Below are positions 30,589 through 42,461 of a stretch of DNA of 64,000 nt, piece after piece. The notes below the pieces were generated by a model. It saw only the letters and a list, made by a program, of their open reading frames with translations. It was not told where the DNA came from and did not search any database. Origin of the DNA: Solea solea (taxonomy: Eukaryota; Chordata; Actinopteri; Pleuronectiformes; Soleidae); NCBI RefSeq assembly GCF_958295425.1, contig NC_081139.1:22077888-22141887 (forward strand). Reading direction: 5' to 3'. Position numbers and translations under genes: made by a program. Position 1 is the stretch's first letter; every line of letters starts with the position of its first letter.

Positions 30589-33500
30589 CACAAAATGGCA
30601 CATTTGCATTTCCCATTAAGAAACGAAAATATAGATATATATATAAATAAATACATGTATGCAAATGTAACTCCTATCTAGGTTTATATCATTATGCATT
30701 ATCCATTTGGACATTAACAATAGATGACCATTTTGCTCTCAACCCCACTTTAGCTGTGGTTTTTTTCACCTGATTGGCATATGTTACACACGCACACGCA
30801 CACGCACACACACACACACACACGGACAACTGCCTTGTGTGATCCCCCATGAAATATTTTCTCTTTAAATGTAAGATATTTTCAGCGAGTGTGAAGGTTG
30901 TGTTTTAAAAAGTTCAAAACATCTGTGGTTCATTTTGGTTAATCCACAAAATCCTGTCAACTGTCATCAGTCACACTTCAGAAGATTAGTCATCCAGCTG
31001 AATTTTCTTCTTTTGCTCCAGGACAGAAAAAACTTCGTAATATTGAGCTCATTTCTCTTCTTGTTCTTCTTTGATTTCAGTAAATATAAAAAGACAGCCA
31101 TTACAAACTGCTGTGAACCCTCTGTCAAACCAGAGATACAGACTTGAGTTGTTTTCTTGTGTTAGTGTTGTTGTGGATGTGGTTGTCCAGTTCTCATTTG
31201 TAAAAGAGGTCTTAATCTCATTTATACTTTCAAGTGGTTAAATAAAAACAAAAGATAATGGCACATCACTTAACGCTATAAAGATTCTACTGTTTTAACG
31301 ATGTGACCTGTAGGCACAGTATTACATTACTTGTCAATCCTCTAATTATCTCTCCATCTGCTTTCAATAGTTTTATTGAAAGCATTTAACTTTAAAATTG
31401 CCCGCACTTGTGTTAAGGAGAAGACAGATGGCGTGCTGAATAAACCCTTATATTGTATATGTCTCCCTTTACACGCATGTATAGGAGGCTGTGGGCTAAC
31501 TCTGGCACACAGGTATCAAGGGAATCCGCTCCATTTTTGATAGGCTCACCTGCAGGCCTGCTGGGTGTTGGCAGTAAAATTCATGCGCTGCATATGCTGC
31601 AATTATACCACAGGGAAATAAGCTGCTGTAATAATGGAGTAGGCTGGAAACATGAGGAGGAAAAGAAAACAGGACCATTTCTTTTAGAAAACACACCATC
31701 CTCCATATACTTCACATACTCCATATATACTTTTTTTTAACCTGTTTTTTCTTCTTCTTACTTTTCTAGTGTATAAGAACTAGTTTCTATTATTGTTAGT
31801 TTGGCCCAGGAGAGTTATGTAATTACTACAGTAGGTGAGGCTGAGCATGTAATCTGAATTTCTGTCCCTGCTGCTGGATCGAAATCAGAGTAAAAACAAT
31901 GAACTTTAACTGTTCAGGAAATTAAGCTATAAAAGCAGACCAGCAGTTCCAGTAAAATTATGAACCCCCTCCAACATTAGTGTCACAGGAGCAATGTTAT
32001 TTAAGGCAGCAGGATTAAATATCCCGTTGGTTTTCTGATCTTTACAAGCTAGGCTTTGCACACACGCAGAACTCTGCCAAGATGTGGGCTGTAATTAAGT
32101 TGCAGACATTCGTCCTCCACGGGTTGCTGCTTACTCCTGCACTTAGCGGATCTATAAAGGCATAAATTGATTTTGCCTATCAATGCAGTCATTGTTTAAC
32201 ATGACATAGCTCATATGTTGTGCAGGTGTGTTTAATAACCTGGGATCAGAGCGCACAGGCCCTGCTTCTCAGATTACTACCTCTCAAGAAAGGCCATGCT
32301 CCAGGACCTGAATCGTTTCAGCCATGCACATTTTTAGTTTTTACACCCAAAGAACTCAACAAAGGCAATGAAACGGGGTTCACAAAGGAATAGCTGGTGT
32401 CTCCAACTGCAGTGATTAAAAACAAAAAAAGTAGTAATAACAAGTAAACCCCAAGCAAACTGCACAATCATTCATTCCCAGTTTTGTGCTGATGAGCAAA
32501 CACAACACCACCCACATTAATTGCTGTGACCCCAGCAACCCACCAGAAGGAACATTGACATACTGTTTGTCCAGCGTGAGACATTGTGTAATTGTATAAT
32601 TTACACTCACTAATGACTGTCCCTGGAAATACAGGCTGAAGGACCACGTCTGTCCCTGGCTTGGCCCTTATTCAATGTTTGCCCTGGACTCTTCTAATGG
32701 ATAGTCCATCTGTACCTCGGTGAATTCATATCCCTCAATGCACGCCCATAATTCAATTACAACACTTGTTTAGTGTAAAAAAAACAAGCCAGTGTGTTAC
32801 GTCCTGCCCATCGGAGGTTTTACAAACAATCCATCATTGGCTGCAGAATCTCCACCCTAATCAAAACAAAAACAAACTGTGGCCTATTCAGTGCTGCAGT
32901 GTCACTGAGATTTCAAATGATTCTCTGGTGAAAAGATGTGTTGTGACGAAAGACACATTACCATTGCCATAAGGTCGACCTTGACCTTCAAACTCAATCT
33001 GGCTATTTGGGGCTGCCCCTCCCCAGCACCACTGAGATGTAAAGAGGCTGACGGTTTTGACCCCTGATCCCATTTCTTAACTAGGCTGAGGTGCCAAATA
33101 ACCTTTTGACCCAGGAAGCATTTGCAGGTTGCCGGAGCAACATCAGCTTTAGCAGTGATTGACAGGTCCATGCAGTTTTTTTCTCTTATTTGTTTAGATG
33201 ATGGCGCAGCAATCTCTCTGAACATAAATAATAGAAAACTGCATGTTTTTTTTGGGCCAAAATAGTCAGAAAGTATCAAATATGCTCAGAGAAAATGGGC
33301 AGATTAAATATTCTTTTGTACTCCATTGGCAAATTATTATGCCAGATAGACGCGGAATAAATTTCCCTCAATAAACGAACGCTTTACATGGAAATTAATG
33401 TATGAATGCAATGGATGGATGTCATTATATCTAGGTCTATGTAAATGAAGCATGTGCAGATTTGACATGTGGTGCACATCACAAAAACACCAGAGCCAAG

Positions 33501-36500
33501 GATCATGACAAGAATAAATCTGACAATACGAGGAGACATCTTGTCTTCTTTGACATAACCCAGAGGCCACACCCCAGTCATATGTGTGAGAGGGGAGAGC
33601 CACTGACAACAAAAAAAAAAAACTTGAGATGTTTTAATTTCGGCAGTTGTGAGATTAACCATTTCATCGCAACTGACCCAGGGGAATCTAGGGTTACCAT
33701 CTGGCTGCTGGCCACCATAACTGATCCTTGTTTTAATATGCAAATGTATCTGTTTTCACAACCTGGATGTAATCTCAGATGTAACCTGACGGAACAAAAT
33801 CAAACATGTGCGCATGTGATAAAACAGGTCTCATGCATAAAGACAGAGGGCAGCAATAGGTCTAGCGGAATAAAAAGATGAGTTTGGAGTCAACATTGTG
33901 CTGGGAATAAATAATGACTTATTTATCAGTTATCGTCTCATGGTTTGGTTCAGAATATTTTTATTTTTCTGTGAAGTACACTTAAACTACTAAGAGCAGC
34001 AGCTACAAACTCTGCACACTGTGTTACACAATCTCTTGTCAACCTATCATCACTCCTCTGGTGTGTGGAGCTGTGTTAGTAGATGTTTTTTATGGTCAGT
34101 GTGCAAAACGCACGCAAGTCTTCCTTGTGAAGTCTCGATAACTGCAGCTGTGCCCTCTGCCTCCCAAAGACACGCAGCACTGTTAACGACAAAGTTTCTG
34201 CTTCATCATTATCGTTATATTGTCATTGTTATAGATGGCTTTTAGAGTAAAATATCTGCCTGTCACTTTTTTTGTTGTTTGATGTACAAAAACATAATAT
34301 GTGTTTGCTGCTTTGGGAAAAATTAAATTTTCTTCAAAAAAAACCCCTCTGAGGACCATTTTATTTTTTATTTCAGTTAGTGATGGTTATAGTTAAGTGA
34401 TTCAGATTTTACCCATCCATATCCTACCCTGCTGCTGTTGGTTGTGCCAAACATCAGCGAGATCACTGACAGATTTTGATTTTCAGCTCAAGATTTTGCA
34501 TGCAGCTGTTGGTGCAATGCTCCGTGTTGCACTGGGATTTGCTGATTAATAAATGCTCTGCTGCACAGGGAGTGATGTGTTCAGTGTTTCCACAAGTGGG
34601 AGTGAATGGTGCAGATGTCGCTATCAGCATAATGGATGCAAAGAACAGCACAACCTGCAGAATCACAAGAGAATTATGGTCAACATAATAGTAGCACTGC
34701 ATGATATGGTCCAAAAAAAAATCACATTACAATTATCTAACAAATGTTGAGATTGCGATAAGATTCAAAATTGGTATGACTGATTTTTATTTTACATCGT
34801 ATCTGTCATTTTCATGAAGAAAGAAATCTAGTAGTCTGTTAACACACAAAGCACAAAGAAGAGTTTTGAGCCAGTGAATTTGTATTACAATCGATTAGTT
34901 TTTTTGTCCATAAAATGTTGGAAAATGTTGATTGGTCTTTTCCCAGACCTTGTAGTTCACAAATGTTTGTGTTCGATTTTTCGATGTTGACAGTTAATAA
35001 TCAATTAATTGTTGCACCCCTACTTAATCATATTATATTATTCAAATAATATATTCAATTGATATTGGACATGGCCATTTTGCAATTTTGATTATTTTGT
35101 GAATAATTGTGCAGTCATTAATGCAAAATCCATGATATTGTGGTGGTGGTATTACATTAGGATAATGATGGCATTAAATAAAGTTTCTCAGCAGCAATAC
35201 AAATTTCTTCAAATGGTTGTGATTTTAAAAATTGATTTAATTGGCTGATGACTTTTGTCTGACTTTAAAAACCCAGCTCTAAGATTTTCTTACACAACTG
35301 TTTTTCAAACAGAATATCACACGAGGGACAGGAAAGTTTCCGATATGTAATATCCCACAGAAACTGCAACACTGCAAAGACAGAGCCCTCATAACAATCC
35401 TGCTACAGCTGCATGTAAAAAAAAAAATCTATAGATCATAAATGGTTGAAGCCTCAGGCTCTTTCAGACATGACTAGATAAAGAGTGTTGATAAATTTTT
35501 TAAAATGGGAGAAGTTGACATATTTACTCAGGGTGCAACAAGATGAATTTACAAGTGTAAAATGGAGGAGGCCTGTCTTTTATAAAGTCCCTTTGACAAA
35601 ATTAACTGAGATAGGGGAATAGCTTGAATTCTACAATTCCTCCCAGTTGTGTTGTTACTGTTTGTGTTATTCATGGTTTAAGAGTACACAGGAAGTGTGG
35701 GCTAAAGTCTGTAACTGACTGCATGAACGCTGTGAAACCATGCTTCCAACAGCTTTTCATAGGTGGACATATAAACATTAGGTCAGTCTCACTGTCTCAC
35801 ACCCAGACACAGTAGCTTGTGTTAGCTGCGGTGGTAGCTTGTATGATTCAACTCAACACTACAGACCACTGGAGTTAGTTTGTCAGCACCCACAGTTTTA
35901 AGGAGTAGTTCCTAATATGTATGCTATGTATACCTCACTCTATATTATTGTAGGAACAGTACATTTGTTGTATAAATGCTGATACTTTAGCTTTAAGCAA
36001 CATGGGCTAACTGCTAGCACTTACCTGTCTAATAGAAAAGAGGAAACCTCTGCGTCGCTCTTCTTCACCGTCTTCTCCAAACCCCAGATTCATACTGGTT
36101 TTTGAACGGCTTTAGTCCACTCTGCATTTAGTCTCACTGAACTAGCGTATCTTTAGTGCCGCGTGCTCCATTAGCGCACCTTCTCTTACCAGCCCGACTG
36201 TAACCTGACTGTCCCGCCCCCTAACTGTTATTGGCTTGAGAACACCCAGAGGAAAACAAAGAGGAAACAATGAATATGAGCAGGGGGCCATTTTATTTGC
36301 AGATAAAAATGCTACAGCACATTGTTAGTGGCACATTATCTGTATACATCTGGTCACTTTTTCGCCTTTTTCTCTACAGAGCTCCCCCTATAGTTTTAGA
36401 GTACATATTTTTATATCACCACCTTAAACATCCATCCATTGTGTACCGCTTTATCCTCACTGTTGTAAAAACTCACCGCGGAAACTCCCCCCTCCCTTCC

Positions 36501-39500
36501 CCTTTCCTGACCATGTGCATTTGTTTTCAACAGAGCCAACAAACATAAGCCGTGGAGCCATGCCTATACCAGTCGGTATCCTGTTTGCATGCTTCTGTTT
36601 TTTTCAATTATTAAAAGCCAGTCCGATGCTAACTTGTGTGTGGCCCCCGACCCGCTCAGACAGTTGTCCTCTTCCTCGCTTCCTCCAACAACAGTTTTCT
36701 CTGCCTCTTTTTGGGGCGGCTCTGCCATGATAAACGTCTAAAATAACCCTATCACTGCCCTGATCGTATAGCCGGTACCTGGCTAGGGGGTGTGTGTGTG
36801 TGTGTGGTGCTGTGAAGCAACTCGACTCCGGGTCAGCGCCCCTGATCTTGCAAGGCTGGTTTTCCACTAACAGATGGTAGGGGGAGTGGAGGCAGCCCCC
36901 AATCTGCCCACAACAAGCCATTTAACCATCACAATGACTCCGAAGCTGTTAAATTAGGGTAAAAATCCTGCCTAGTTCTGCTTTAAGCTTTTTGCCAGAC
37001 GTTGATGCTTATGACTATTATGTAATTGAGGGTGTTTTTTGGTGACAATGACGTGTCTCAAAAGGTCAAACATCCTGAAACAAAGCTGCAGTTCTCTGGC
37101 ATTTCTCAATGTTGTCGGTTTTCTGCAAGTACAATGTAAAGTGTTATTTAATGCTTTAGTACAAGTATTAATGTAAGATGTGCTTTCTCCACAGCGGAGC
37201 CACTGGTGCAGGTGAATGGGAAGCCGAGCTGCTGCTTCTTCAAGTTCAGCCCCAAACTGATGTTCACTAAAGTGCTGAAGGCCCAGCTGTGGGTTTACCT
37301 GCGACCGTTGCAGCAGACCTCCACCGTTTACCTGCAGATCCTCCGACTGAAGCCCGTCACAGAGCAGGGCAGCCGCCACATCCGCATCCGCTCCCTGAAG
37401 ATAGAGCTCAACTCCAGAGTGGGCCACTGGCAAAGTATTGACTTTAAGCATGTGCTACAGAACTGGTTCAAGCAGCCGCACACCAACTGGGGAATCGACA
37501 TCAACGCCTTTGACGAGAGCGGCAATGATCTGGCCGTTACCTCGCTGAGACCTGGAGAGGAGGGACTGGTAAGGACCCTCAGACCTGTCCTTGGGAAGGG
37601 GGGGGTAACCAATTCTATCACAGCTCACATTCATGCAAAGTTATATTACAATCAACAATGGACTAAGATGAAACTTACAGTCATGGGTGAGAAGAAGGAT
37701 GGTATAAACATCATGCCTTCTGCACGTCTTTTTAATTCAGTCCTTTAAATTATTTGCTTTGGCTCCTTTATGTTCCCATTTCTAAATGTTCTGATCAGCC
37801 ACCAACCAACTTGGTGTTTTGAAGCATACAGATATACTTCAGGGCTGGTGGGAACTTATGCACTTTAAGCAAGGGTCTTGCTTTACAGAGGTAGCCATCC
37901 TGTGTTGTCATGTTTCTACAGGATTCTGACATTTTACAAATAAAGAAGAACATACTTTTTTGGCATGCCAAGGCCACCGTAGTTCCCTGTCGCACTTGCA
38001 AAAAGGAGAGTGATTAGAGGAGTTCACAAAGTTTGTTACAATCTCATCATTAGTCACTAATTCTTTAGTTCATTCTGCAGCATTACAGCAGCCACACTGT
38101 CCCAGTGAGAAGTCCACTTAAATGGAAGTCTCACTTGGTTTGTGACGTCAGTAAACATTTTCCTTAATGATCTCAATCACTAGTTACAGATCTCCTTCAA
38201 TAGCGCATGCTCTTTGTTTGTAAATTATGATTCCATTTAGAGGAAATTTGGCCCCCTTTACACCTGGCATTAGAATATGTTTTCTGTGATCAGATAGTGA
38301 TCGGATAGTGCTTCACCACATGCATTTACACCTGGTATTAACATGCTGTTCCGGCGTCCACATCAAGATCCGATTGCTATCCGTGAACTCCCTCTGTGCA
38401 CTGCCATATCAACAACATCAACAGCAATGTTAGCTGCAAGTGAAGTCACGCTATTGTATAGATTCCTCTTTGCTTTTCGAAGCAGGGGAAGAAGTCGCCT
38501 TTGACAAGCAGAAAACCAACAAAAGCATAGGAGTGAAGTGGCAACCTGTTTGCCGCTCTTGCAGGACGCAAAGTTTCTGTACTCGTGCTTTTTTGTGAGG
38601 CAATAAACTCCAAATAAAATCCAAGAAGGAAACGAGGCCGACGTAAAAGAAAGTGCAGCGATTTATTGTCACTCTGTAATCCACATTGAACACAAAATAA
38701 AAGTCGACAAGCAAAATTCCTGATATTAGGTCTGTCACCTCAAACTAATTGACAGGAAAAAATAAGTTGCAGAGATGCCCACATGGCTCATTTACTGTAG
38801 TTTACTACCACAAGCTGTGCTTTACGGCAGTACCAGTTTGTGATAGCAGGACAAAATAAGAGCATAATAAAACTTATCTAACTGAATAAACATTGATTGA
38901 TTAATTATTATAAATTAAAGCAAAATAGGTAGAGCACAAAAAATGCAAACATAAGCCTTATATTTTCTATGGCTCTAACAAGGAGAGTGTGCACTTTTGT
39001 TGCCGCTGTCACGTTAGCTGGGCTCTGAGCCACCATGAGTGGACACCAGTGTGATTGACAGCTGGCATCATCCAATAGGTGATGCCTATGAACTTCCGGT
39101 TGCAAAATATCAGTCACTGGGCAAATTTTAAATCTTGAAGTGTAAAATAGAAGTTCAGATTCATATGTATGATGTCACGAACAGCAGCTGTGGGAACAAC
39201 AGAGCTGCACGTGAAGCAGCAGATCACCCATCTAGTGTCAACCTGGTCTTATATACTGGACCTTTACCTGTGCCACTGCCATTGATTCAGAGAATCAAGG
39301 TATACTGTAGTATCGGTCACCTTGAGTGGATGATGTGGTTTTGGGGAAGTTCCTGAATGTCATGTATTCTGAAACGCTTTGATACGAACATGTCAGAGGT
39401 CTAAATCAGTCTAAATTTACTTTAGTCCAGAGAAAACACAGCTGCTGTTTGGATGAGTCTTCATCATGTAGTCACAACCACATCCCATCTTTAGACCTAC

Positions 39501-42461
39501 TGCAAGTTAACAACAGTTTGCACATATACACATACACCCTAACACTTCTTTGTGATTATTCCACATTTTTGGTGTCTTGAAGACTGAACCTTGTTGAGGT
39601 CATAAGAGATGATTAAATCACTTCTGTTGAAAATAGAAGTTGGAAGGTTTAAATGTTATTTAACGTGAGGCTGCAGTGAATTTTGCTTTTTGTTGAAAAT
39701 ATGCTGCAGAGGCTCGGACTTTGAGAGCAGGAGGATTTAAAATGTGTTCACAACATATATCTCTAGACTCACCTCAGCCTATATATTTGCTTAAGTTAAA
39801 AATCCCAGAGTTATTGTGACTGAAAATCACACACAACATCCGCGTTGAATTATGTAGGCCAGTCATCCCAGTTAAGCAACACCAAATATTTACCAAGTGG
39901 TCATTTGGGTCAGATCTTCACAACACATATCAGAGGTCAGCTCTGGTGTCTTGGCCAATAAATCGCTACCCTCTGAGTGCACACCATGCACAGTGTGTAA
40001 TGTTATTGTTGAGCAAAAAAAAAAAAAAAAAGGAAAGATCAAAAACACACGCAAGTGTACAAAAATAAAACAAAACACAACAAGCAAAGAAAGAGGCAAA
40101 CTCTGCTTCTCCCTGATCCTCTGGTTCTTTTTTCTATAACAAAAGCCCTAAAGGCCAAACTGACATGGTCTCCCCCCAACGGCCTTTCAGCTTATTTCCT
40201 CTTTTCAGTGCGTCACAAAAAACAGTGCTGGAGCCCAGCTGGAATCACTGTGGGGAGAGGAAGGCTTTGTAAAACAAACATGATGGAGTAAAATATTTGA
40301 CCCGCTTGCTTTGCCCAAAGGTCAAGGTTATGTTAGGCTGCAGATGACCTCCTGGGTCATGGATCAAGCCAAGCATACAAATTCATCTCTAAGTTTGAGG
40401 AAAGATTAGTTTCTGTCAGTGACCTTTGACTCGTTGCTCAAACAGCACATTTTGCTCCTACTTTAATGATGACTGATTTGTAAAGCTTTTTAAAATACCA
40501 GGTGATAGATGTTGGGTTTTAAGTTGTTTAAAGCTTCTTCTTTGTCACTTTTTTTCTTCAATGTTGCCCAGCTTTCATCAGTTTAATTTGGATAAATTTG
40601 AAATCAGTATCACCAGGGCCACCCCAACCCTTTATGGGGCCCTAAGCTGAATTTGATTTGGGGGGTGGCTCCCCTCCCACCACCTGGGAGTAGCTGGTGC
40701 TTGACTATTATTGATACAAATATAACACTTTAAAATTGTGCTATTTTACACCAAACCAGTGTCACTCTTGTTGTTTAACCCTGAGAACACAGAGCTGCTT
40801 TTTCCATGACTATGTTAAAGCGTATGTACAGAGGCTATAAGAATGTGCAATATAGAGTGTCTCATATACTGTTTTTCAGCACAACCTAGGCAATCAGATG
40901 ATTTTTTTTTTTCATTTTCACCAACTATATAAACTCAACTGGGCAAAAAGTACTCAAAATGTTTTAAATCGGATTGAATTTGTGAAATTTGGAAATACGT
41001 CACAGTTCAAAGTTCACATTGGCTTATTTTTATGAACAAAAATAAAATATTTTCTATTTTGTGACTTCTGCACAATTATCGCTACTCACGTTTTGTTTTG
41101 TTTTTGAATGCAATATAAAATTAATTAATGAAAAATGCATTTCGTAAAGCCTGAAGATGTGACCTATAAACACACACCCCCAGTATGTCCATATAAGGAG
41201 TTTATTTTTCCTATGGCAATTTACCAAAGGTACGCCTTTTTTTCTCCACACACTAGGACTAAGACTAAAGCAGAAAGTATATACTCATTTCTCATTTCTC
41301 ACATAAACAAAGAGTGTCATGGTTGAATCTAAATTCTAAAAACATCTTTAAATTGATTTTTGAAGCATGGCTCTGTTACTTAAAAAACGGATTCAATACG
41401 CACTAGAGAGTTACAGTGCCACCTATAGAGGCGAAGTCAGACTTACAGCCAATAAATAGATTTTCTCCTCCACACGTATACTTGGACTTGGCAAATTGTC
41501 TGATTGTCCGATTAAAGTCCAAAGTGAAAATCAGCAATTATACTATTTAAATATGTTACTCTGTGACTTCAGTGGTTGAATTTCTCTGGTTTAGATTTAC
41601 TTACATGACATAAACGTATCAAACAAGGCTCCAGTAGACGAGCAGCTTCTGTGTCCTCACGAGCTAAAAACGTTGATTTTCTCTATGGACTTTGGTTCAG
41701 AGGAGTCGGCAGTTAGTTTTCAGAAATGGTTTGTCTAATGGTGAGATAAACATGTTCTTAAGATGTCATAGACTTAAACAGCCTCAAATATGTTTTAAGC
41801 ATTCCATGTCTCAGGCTGGTTCTTGCCAGTTTCAGCACAAATTGCAGCTCATTTTGCAAAGTCAGTGCAAATAGTGTTTCAGTTCCTAAAAAAAAACAAG
41901 TGAACAAATATGACACACAAATAAAACTAAGTCGTTCGAATTATCGTTAGAAAACTACATAAACTACTCTCCAGTGTATCATACATTCCATAACTGCAGT
42001 CTCAGTCATATCTCTGTGGTTGTTGTTCTTTTATAACCACCTCTTTCTCTCTGCCTTGCCCCTTCTCCCCCTGATTCCAGCAGCCGTTCCTGGAAGTCAA
42101 GGTTCTTGAGACGACCAAACGTTCTCGTAGAAACCTGGGCCTGGACTGCGACGAGCACTCAACAGAGTCTCGCTGCTGTCGCTACCCACTTACTGTGGAT
42201 TTTGAGGCGTTCGGCTGGGACTGGATCATTGCTCCCAAACGCTACAAAGCCAACTACTGCTCCGGTCAGTGCGAGTACATGTTCATGCAGAAATACCCAC
42301 ACACCCACCTGGTGCAGCATGCCAACCCCCGGGGCTCCGCAGGGCCCTGCTGTACTCCAACCAAGATGTCCCCCATTAACATGCTCTACTTCAATGACAA
42401 GCAGCAGATCATCCATGGCAAGATCCCAGGGATGGTAGTGGATCGATGTGGCTGCTCTTAG
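21241..42461 (+). CDS. gdf11: growth/differentiation factor 11 (TGF-beta family), complete, 3 exons, 389 aa
   Basis: Secreted ligand of the GDF11/myostatin pair; signals through activin type II receptors and ALK4/5 to SMAD2/3, patterning the axial skeleton and limiting neurogenesis. Exons 21241-21655, 37195-37568, 42081-42461; phases join exactly, and the three-exon plan is that of MSTN/GDF11. Residues 1-20 are a signal peptide; N84 is a likely glycosylation site; the tolloid site should be G111-D112 (HDFQG/DASS). The furin site KRSRR ends at residue 280. The mature chain (281-389, 109 residues) has the nine cysteines of this subfamily (mature 6, 15, 16, 43, 47, 73, 74, 106, 108). [10 protein letters not shown] identifies GDF11 rather than myostatin, which has ECE. 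Shorter than mammalian GDF11 because the Ala/Gly-rich propeptide stretches are absent. Mature residue 95 is His where mammals have Tyr. Confidence 0.97.
22031..22085. repeat. (GAT)n-rich tract
   Basis: GATGAT units grading into GAG-rich sequence, at the start of gdf11 intron 1. Confidence 0.9.
22832..22879. repeat. (TCTA)n microsatellite
   Basis: About eleven TCTA units in gdf11 intron 1; the same unit recurs at 23,287. Confidence 0.95.
23287..23346. repeat. (ATCT)n microsatellite
   Basis: About fifteen tetranucleotide units with one interruption (ACCT near 23,311), some 450 bp from a tract of the same unit. Confidence 0.95.
23490..23660 (+). repeat. CA microsatellite with associated repeat, copy 2
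   Basis: CA tract at 23,492-23,517 followed by 'atctttgtgaggacact', then 'ccataaccttaact' words and 'aggaccaggttttggtctc'. Same family as 8,935, 24,000 and 53,370, here in the orientation opposite to the 53-kb copy. Confidence 0.7.
24000..24345 (+). repeat. microsatellite-associated repeat, copy 3
   Basis: Contains 'aaccttaaccgtaacc', 'accctaactctaccctaac' and 'aggaccaggttttagtctc', then a short CA tract. The CCTAAC/CTTAAC words resemble degenerate vertebrate telomere repeats. Its end shares blocks with 23,630-23,660. Confidence 0.7.
24503..24529. repeat. C-rich tract
   Basis: C run with two A interruptions in gdf11 intron 1. Confidence 0.9.
26801..26835. repeat. perfect 15-bp inverted repeat with 5-nt loop
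   Basis: Left arm 26,801-26,815 (TGCCATGCGATGTCA), loop GTGTG, right arm 26,821-26,835, fully complementary. It lies in gdf11 intron 1, about 25 bp before a GT tract (26,860-26,894). No transposon context is visible. Confidence 0.9.
26860..26894. repeat. (GT)n microsatellite
   Basis: About 17 GT units in gdf11 intron 1. Confidence 0.95.
27131..27153. promoter_or_regulatory. candidate paired homeodomain site
   Basis: TAATTACT (27,131-27,138) and its exact inverse AGTAATTA (27,146-27,153), separated by TCGGACC. TAATTA is the core bound by many homeodomain proteins, and an inverted pair is the form used by some dimeric ones. The surrounding 100 bp looks non-repetitive. Function is inferred only. 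Confidence 0.3.
28465..28650 (+). pseudogene. fossil LINE reverse-transcriptase fragment
   Basis: In one frame it encodes [11 protein letters not shown] (from 28,471) and YADDTQIYI (28,567-28,593), the two best-conserved motifs of non-LTR reverse transcriptases of the L2/Rex1 type; YADD is the catalytic motif. Several in-frame stops lie between them and most of the domain is lost, so it is dead. It sits in gdf11 intron 1, in sense orientation. Confidence 0.8.
30149..30182. repeat. (GT)n/(GC)n microsatellite
   Basis: GT units with a central GCGCGCG stretch, an alternating purine-pyrimidine tract, in gdf11 intron 1. Confidence 0.9.
30555..30587. repeat. (CA)n microsatellite
   Basis: About 16 CA units; a second, impure CA tract lies at 30,786-30,823. 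Confidence 0.95.
30786..30823. repeat. impure (CA)n microsatellite
   Basis: CA units with CG interruptions, in gdf11 intron 1. Confidence 0.9.
34690..35110 (+). repeat. possible dispersed AT-rich repeat
   Basis: Opens 'gcactgcatgatatggtcca' followed by an A run and 'atcacattacaattatctaa', a pattern I associate with an abundant teleost repeat. It resembles the opening at 15,130. Ends are not defined. Confidence 0.4.
36426..36895 (+). repeat. dispersed repeat, copy 2 (first copy at 6,016)
   Basis: Shares the opening 'aaacatccatccattgtgta' and the closing 'ctgatcttgcaaggctggtt' and 'ggtagggggagtgga' blocks with 6,016-6,275, but is longer: an extra middle section (about 36,610-36,800) contains a GT tract and 'ggtacctggctaggggg'. 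It ends about 300 bp before gdf11 exon 2. Confidence 0.75.
38245..38730 (+). repeat. probable DNA-transposon-derived repeat
   Basis: Two internal copies of the word 'tttacacctggYattaa' (38,255-38,275 and 38,325-38,342) flank 'gatcagatagtgatcggata'. I recognise this as a teleost interspersed repeat. No terminal inverted repeats or ORF were found, so class and limits are approximate. Confidence 0.4.
40645..40775 (+). repeat. dispersed repeat, partner of 17,985-18,115
   Basis: Contains 'gaatttgatttggggggtgg', 'cctcccaccacctg', 'gagtagctggtgcttgacta' and 'ttacaccaaaccagtgtcac', matching the reverse complement of 17,985-18,115 over about 130 bp. Confidence 0.75.
41520..41735 (+). repeat. dispersed repeat, copy 2 (first copy near 3,063)
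   Basis: 'gacgagcagcttctgtgtcc', 'gagctaaaaacg' and 'tatggactttggtt' match the blocks near 3,230-3,290 in order and orientation. Confidence 0.6.

Larger units (their letters stand above)
21656..37194 (+). other. gdf11: gdf11 intron 1 (15.5 kb)
   Basis: Donor GTGAGT at 21,656, acceptor ACAG at 37,191-37,194. No coding exon inside; ORFs here are composition artefacts. Contents: several microsatellites, two microsatellite-associated repeats (23,490-23,660; 24,000-24,345), a 15-bp hairpin (26,801), a TAATTA palindrome (27,131), a fossil LINE fragment (28,465), an AT-rich repeat (34,690) and a dispersed repeat (36,426). Unique stretches around 27,050-27,180, 30,330-30,540, 31,320-31,660 and 31,930-32,340 are the best places to seek enhancers. 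Confidence 0.9.
37569..42080 (+). other. gdf11: gdf11 intron 2 (4.5 kb)
   Basis: Donor GTAAGG at 37,569; acceptor TTCCAG ending at 42,080. No coding exon inside. It holds a probable transposon-derived repeat (38,245-38,730), a poly-A tract near 40,016-40,031, a dispersed repeat (40,645-40,775) and another (41,520-41,735). The exon-2 frame stays open for 60 codons into the intron, to 37,748. Confidence 0.9.
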
